In this document: one piece after another, positions 60,522-64,000 of the stretch
Layout of the letters: every line of letters starts with the position of its first letter
How positions within the stretch are numbered: position 1 is the first letter of the stretch
Source: Phytophthora colocasiae
Lineage: Eukaryota; Oomycota; Peronosporomycetes; Peronosporales; Peronosporaceae
Direction: 5' to 3'
Length of the DNA stretch: 64,000 bases
NCBI GenBank assembly: GCA_018806915.1
Contig: JAGKQI010000100.1
Span: 124,001 to 188,000, forward strand
The notes under the pieces: model-generated
Told to the model about the DNA's origin: nothing
The model's input: only the letters and a program-made list of their open reading frames with translations
Databases searched by the model: none
Made by a program: the position numbers and the translations under genes

Positions 60522-61973
60522 ATGCCACCTCAATTCACCGCTCAACTCAATGGCTCCATGACGTTTTCCGCCAGTTTGAGCGCTTCAGTCAACACTTCCG
60601 CTAATGTGACAACCAGCAGGAACTACCGTCCTATCGTTCGTGAACCATGCATCAATGGACCGCTTTCTCCGCTCATTTTATCCGTGGAAGAAGCAGATCA
60701 GCTGGAACATCTCGCAGACTCGATAATGCATCAAACTCTGGCGGATTATCTGCATTTCCGAGATACCCGCAAGCGTCGACTGCACGATGAACAGTGGAAA
60801 GAAATTCGACGTCGAGATAATCTCGTGGCCTTCAAAGAGCGCGAATCATGGCGTAACCAACACCAGACACTGTGTACACCCGACGGTCGATTGGAACCGG
60901 TCCTTTCCAAGACATCAGTGCCTACTTTGTTGGTACTTGGAGCTCTTCAGGGCACACTGGATGATGAAATGTATGGGATGCACATCGACAATGAAAATGC
61001 AGCGAAACTCCGATCTTCCTATATTCATGACCAAGTCAATGATTTTCGAGTGCTTACTCGTATCAAAGGAGCTACTAAGGATGATCCATTTCGATTCTGT
61101 GGAGTAACATGGATGGATTTGGGAACCACTGGGTGTGGTCCGTTCGCTAAGAAACGGGACTACTGCGTCGTGACATCCATGGGTATTACTGACACTTTAC
61201 GGGGTGAAAGAGTTGGCTACTACGTCGTTCATTCAGTGGATGTGAGTCCCAATGGACCAATGAATCGAAGTACGCAATTGGGGATTGGCAATTCCGATTC
61301 AACGAGTAAATACATTCGTGCGAAAGGTTCAATGTGCTGGCTCAAGTGTGAACTACCCAATGGAGGGGTAGAGCTGTATATGCAAGGGTTTTTCGCACCA
61401 ATGGGGAGTGTACCAGAGTTTGCGGTGGTGAATGCTGCGCTTCATTCAGCTTTGGGCCTTGCACAGACCAGCGATACTGCGTATTCCAAGAAAATCCGCT
61501 GGATGCTGCACGATTCCGTACGATCTACCCGTCGGTAAGTTATTTTCTTGTGGCGTATTTTAATGTTTTAGACTAACTAGAATGCTGCAGCTTGGAATCC
61601 TCGGAAGAAGAATGCGTTGGTCGATGTAAAGCACATTTCGGTGTGGCTAAGAAGCGGAAGTTCGGATGTTGCATCGTCTGTCGAGCGGTAGGACTTTCGC
61701 TTTGGATGTGGGATAACAAGTACTAGTATCTTACTCACCTTCATCCTGTGTGGCTTGCAGCTCGTTTGCAATTGCTGTCGGACGACGCGCAAAGTGACAG
61801 TGGATGTAGCAGCAGACGGCGCAGTGCAACAAACAAAGTGCAGCATTTGCTTCCTCTGCATGTTGTATGCAAAACAGGAAAACGCTATTATCTTCGCGGA
61901 GAGGGAATTGGCGATGGCTAGAGCGAGAAGCAATCGAGCACTCAGTACTGAGACGACTGAGTATATTCTCTAA
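60522..61973 (+). CDS. FYVE-type zinc finger protein with START-like N-terminal domain, gene 1
   Basis: Exons 60522-61534, 61591-61687 and 61761-61973 give 440 residues with frame kept. The N-terminal body has EEADQLEHLADSIM, RRRDNLVAFKERE, LGALQGTLDDEMYG, DPFRFCGVTW and GERVGYYVVHSVD, the layout of the large oomycete family with a START-like lipid-binding fold. The C-terminal end is a FYVE-related finger built across two introns: CVGRC, CCIVCRALVCNCC and CSICFLCM. The basic RRKHCR motif that binds PtdIns3P in classical FYVE domains is not clear. A role in membrane traffic or lipid binding is inferred from family only. Confidence 0.85.
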
Positions 61974-62687
61974 AGAGGTTCATTCGAACGAAGAGTGACA
62001 AGTACATGTAGTTTAGTTTAGGAAAAGCTGAGGCTATGGCCTCAAATGAAAGGTATTGCGCCTGAATTCCAATGGAACGACAGGGTAACTCGAAAGCGCG
62101 TAACGAGTCTTCGGGCACTTTCAATGGTTCAAATCTTCCCCCCGACCTCCAGCTGGTTTTAACGCAGTGCAAGACAAACTCGTACCAATGGTCAACACGA
62201 ACGTGTCGAGGTTGGCAAACTCTGGTTCAGTTCGGTTCGCGTCAAGTGCCGAGCTGGCCTGTCGATTCCTTAAAAATACCTTCCAAATATTATAATGAAT
62301 CTGAACAAATACGATTGAAATTTACTTTGATTGAAGTTTTGTAAGAATGATGAACTGTATCATTTGATCAAAAGAGTAATTTGTTCGGATTTTACAACGG
62401 CGATATGACAATCAGTACTACTAGTATACTCCATGAACTGCCTAAGGCGGAAGTGAAACGACGAGTACGTCTTTCCTGTCCGCCTGTCAAGCTGAATTGA
62501 CCCTCTTTGTCGATGATGGAGACAGGCCGGGATTTTCGGTTCGGAGCTAACGTTAAACGAGCTGCAACTGGCCAACCTTAGGCGCGTGTCGCCCCCGCAT
62601 GGATTTCGCTTAGGCGATCGTCTCCCAGATTGCAGACTTCGAGCTCACTTCTCCTTTTCCCCAGTCCAGCACCGATCGATTTTGATC
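61974..62687. other. intergenic between the two FYVE genes
   Basis: About 700 bases. Short frames are unsupported. A candidate initiator for the next gene, TCACTTCTCCTTTTCC, begins at 62645, 43 bases before ATG 62688. Confidence 0.55.
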
Positions 62688-63920
62688 ATGAGCAGCACAA
62701 CATCGTCGGAACGAGTAACCCGGTCCACCTCCTCTCAAGAACGACTTTACCTTTCCCAAGAAGAAGCTCGTCGTCTGGAAGATTTGGCCGACCAAGTCGT
62801 ACTGGATACCGTCGAGTACTACGACAGATTCCGGTTCACTGAGAAGCGCGTAGTGGATCCGAACGCCTGGAAAGATGTCGGTCATCGGGACAACCTCATC
62901 GTCTATCGTGAACGTTCAGGTCCTCGACCAACGTACCCGTCGATTCGAGCAATGGACGGGAGTTTACAGCTCGTTCCGTGCAAATCCGCTCCTTCCGTGA
63001 AGATCGTCGGGATGCTACAAGGCACATTGGACGACGAAATGTATGGCTGCTTTGCTGATAGTGACGATACCGTCAAGATGCGGACGGCGGTTGTAGGTGA
63101 TATGATGGAAAACTTCCACTGGTTGGCGACGATTTCCGAACAAAGTGATGAAGATCCGTTCCGATTCTGCGGTGTTGCAAGATGTACACTCGGGATGTCG
63201 CTGCCTTTAACGAAAACTCGTGGTGCGTGCTTGGTGATCTCTATGGGGATGACGACGAACACGCACGGGGAACGGATGGGCTACTACGTGGTCCACTCGG
63301 TGGATTTCACTGAGCCTATGAACAACCAGAACTATCTCCGCGTTAAGTGTTCGCTCTGTTGGCTTAAGACAGAACTGTCGAACGGCAAAGTGGAGCTTTA
63401 TATGAAAGGCTTCGCTGCCCCAATGGGGATCGTTCCTGAATTTGCAGCTTTCCCAGTCCTTGTCAGCTGCGTATTGGGGGCTGGAATGACCAGTGATGCT
63501 GCGTACTCGAAGAAACTGGCGTGGATGATTCATGACGCTGGGGAATACGCACAACGTCACCCACCTCCGGTTATGACGGAGTGTGTAGGACGATGTAAAA
63601 ATGCGTTCGGGGCCCCGAAAGGCAGTGGAAACTTCCACCGTTGTCTGGTTTGTCGCGAAGCGGTGTGTAGTACGTGCCAGGTAGTACGGAAAATCCCCGT
63701 GGACGTCATGGATGGACGAGTGAGTATGAACAGATGCGTCGTCTGCATTTTGTGCATGCACCGAGCTCAGACACTCAGTGCAGTGGCGTTCGCTCGAAGG
63801 GATTTACGTTTGAAGAAGGGAAAAGCTATCGACGCTGCCCGTACGTCGATCACCAGCAGTACGGAACGAGAAGTCATGTTCACACCAAGCACTGAGAGGC
63901 AGTTTTATGAGACCCATTGA
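62688..63920 (+). CDS. FYVE-type zinc finger protein with START-like N-terminal domain, gene 2
   Basis: 410 residues in one exon; ATG 62688 (MSSTTSSERVTRS) is preferred over an upstream GTG because it follows the Inr-like TCACTTCTCC. It is a paralogue of gene 1: EEARRLEDLADQVV, GHRDNLIVYRERSG, VGMLQGTLDDEMYG, DPFRFCGVARC, GERMGYYVVHSVD, GFAAPMGIVPEFA, DAAYSKKLAWMIHD. The finger is CVGRCKNAFG, CLVCREAVCSTC and CVVCILCMHRAQ, with the same spacing as gene 1. The two introns of gene 1 are absent here, so one copy gained or lost introns after tandem duplication. Confidence 0.88.
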   Translation: MSSTTSSERVTRSTSSQERLYLSQEEARRLEDLADQVVLDTVEYYDRFRFTEKRVVDPNAWKDVGHRDNLIVYRERSGPRPTYPSIRAMDGSLQLVPCKSAPSVKIVGMLQGTLDDEMYGCFADSDDTVKMRTAVVGDMMENFHWLATISEQSDEDPFRFCGVARCTLGMSLPLTKTRGACLVISMGMTTNTHGERMGYYVVHSVDFTEPMNNQNYLRVKCSLCWLKTELSNGKVELYMKGFAAPMGIVPEFAAFPVLVSCVLGAGMTSDAAYSKKLAWMIHDAGEYAQRHPPPVMTECVGRCKNAFGAPKGSGNFHRCLVCREAVCSTCQVVRKIPVDVMDGRVSMNRCVVCILCMHRAQTLSAVAFARRDLRLKKGKAIDAARTSITSSTEREVMFTPSTERQFYETH

Positions 63921-64000
63921 GTGGATCCTTACTTTTCAAAATGTATCTGTAGTTGTGACTTTACCCTTTGATGGTTGGATGTATGTTTTTCTTTCACTTT

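Noticed and set aside
1..64000. tRNA, rRNA, CRISPR or RXLR effector genes
   Set aside because: I looked for cloverleaf B-box sequences, direct-repeat arrays with unique spacers, and signal peptides followed by RXLR-EER, and found none that would hold up.

Overview
The window looks like nuclear DNA of an oomycete, most likely Phytophthora or a close relative. Reasons: short GT-AG introns of about 60-90 bp, close gene spacing, a bZIP-PAS regulator of stramenopile type, paired FYVE-finger proteins, single-repeat SHAQKYF-type MYBs, candidate Inr-type start regions (TCACTYYCC-like) a few tens of bases before ATG, and nested Gypsy, hAT, MULE, Tc1/mariner and Helitron-like elements. The species was not identified.

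Layout. 1-6 kb: broken aldo-keto reductase, PX/PDZ/coiled-coil gene and bZIP-PAS gene, all on the minus strand. 7-20 kb: three secreted heme-thiolate (chloroperoxidase-like) peroxidase genes, interleaved with a TA-flanked pogo-type deletion derivative, a complete hAT with a perfect 8-bp target duplication 22 bp from a peroxidase ATG, a MULE carrying an HSP70 fragment in another peroxidase promoter, and a decayed second MULE. 20-46 kb: a family of four MYB genes broken up by a 2.6-kb inverted duplication, a young Gypsy element (identical 153-bp LTRs, antisense ORF), a second Gypsy element with a Tc1-type element inside one LTR, and two head-to-tail Helitron-like elements. 46-52 kb: a hAT remnant and four MDP-1-type HAD phosphatase genes, two of them near-identical in inverted orientation. 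52-64 kb: quiet gene-dense DNA: a five-exon Rossmann/OB-fold protein gene, an M96/bZIP-like coiled-coil gene, a secreted SET-like protein, an unknown protein gene, a weak membrane-protein locus and two FYVE genes.

How it fits together. The accessory half is three small gene families (peroxidases, MYBs, HAD phosphatases) that expanded locally while elements landed in their 5' or 3' flanks. Several otherwise sensible genes carry single-base frame breaks, some at homopolymers, so assembly indels must be separated from real pseudogenization before loss of function is claimed.
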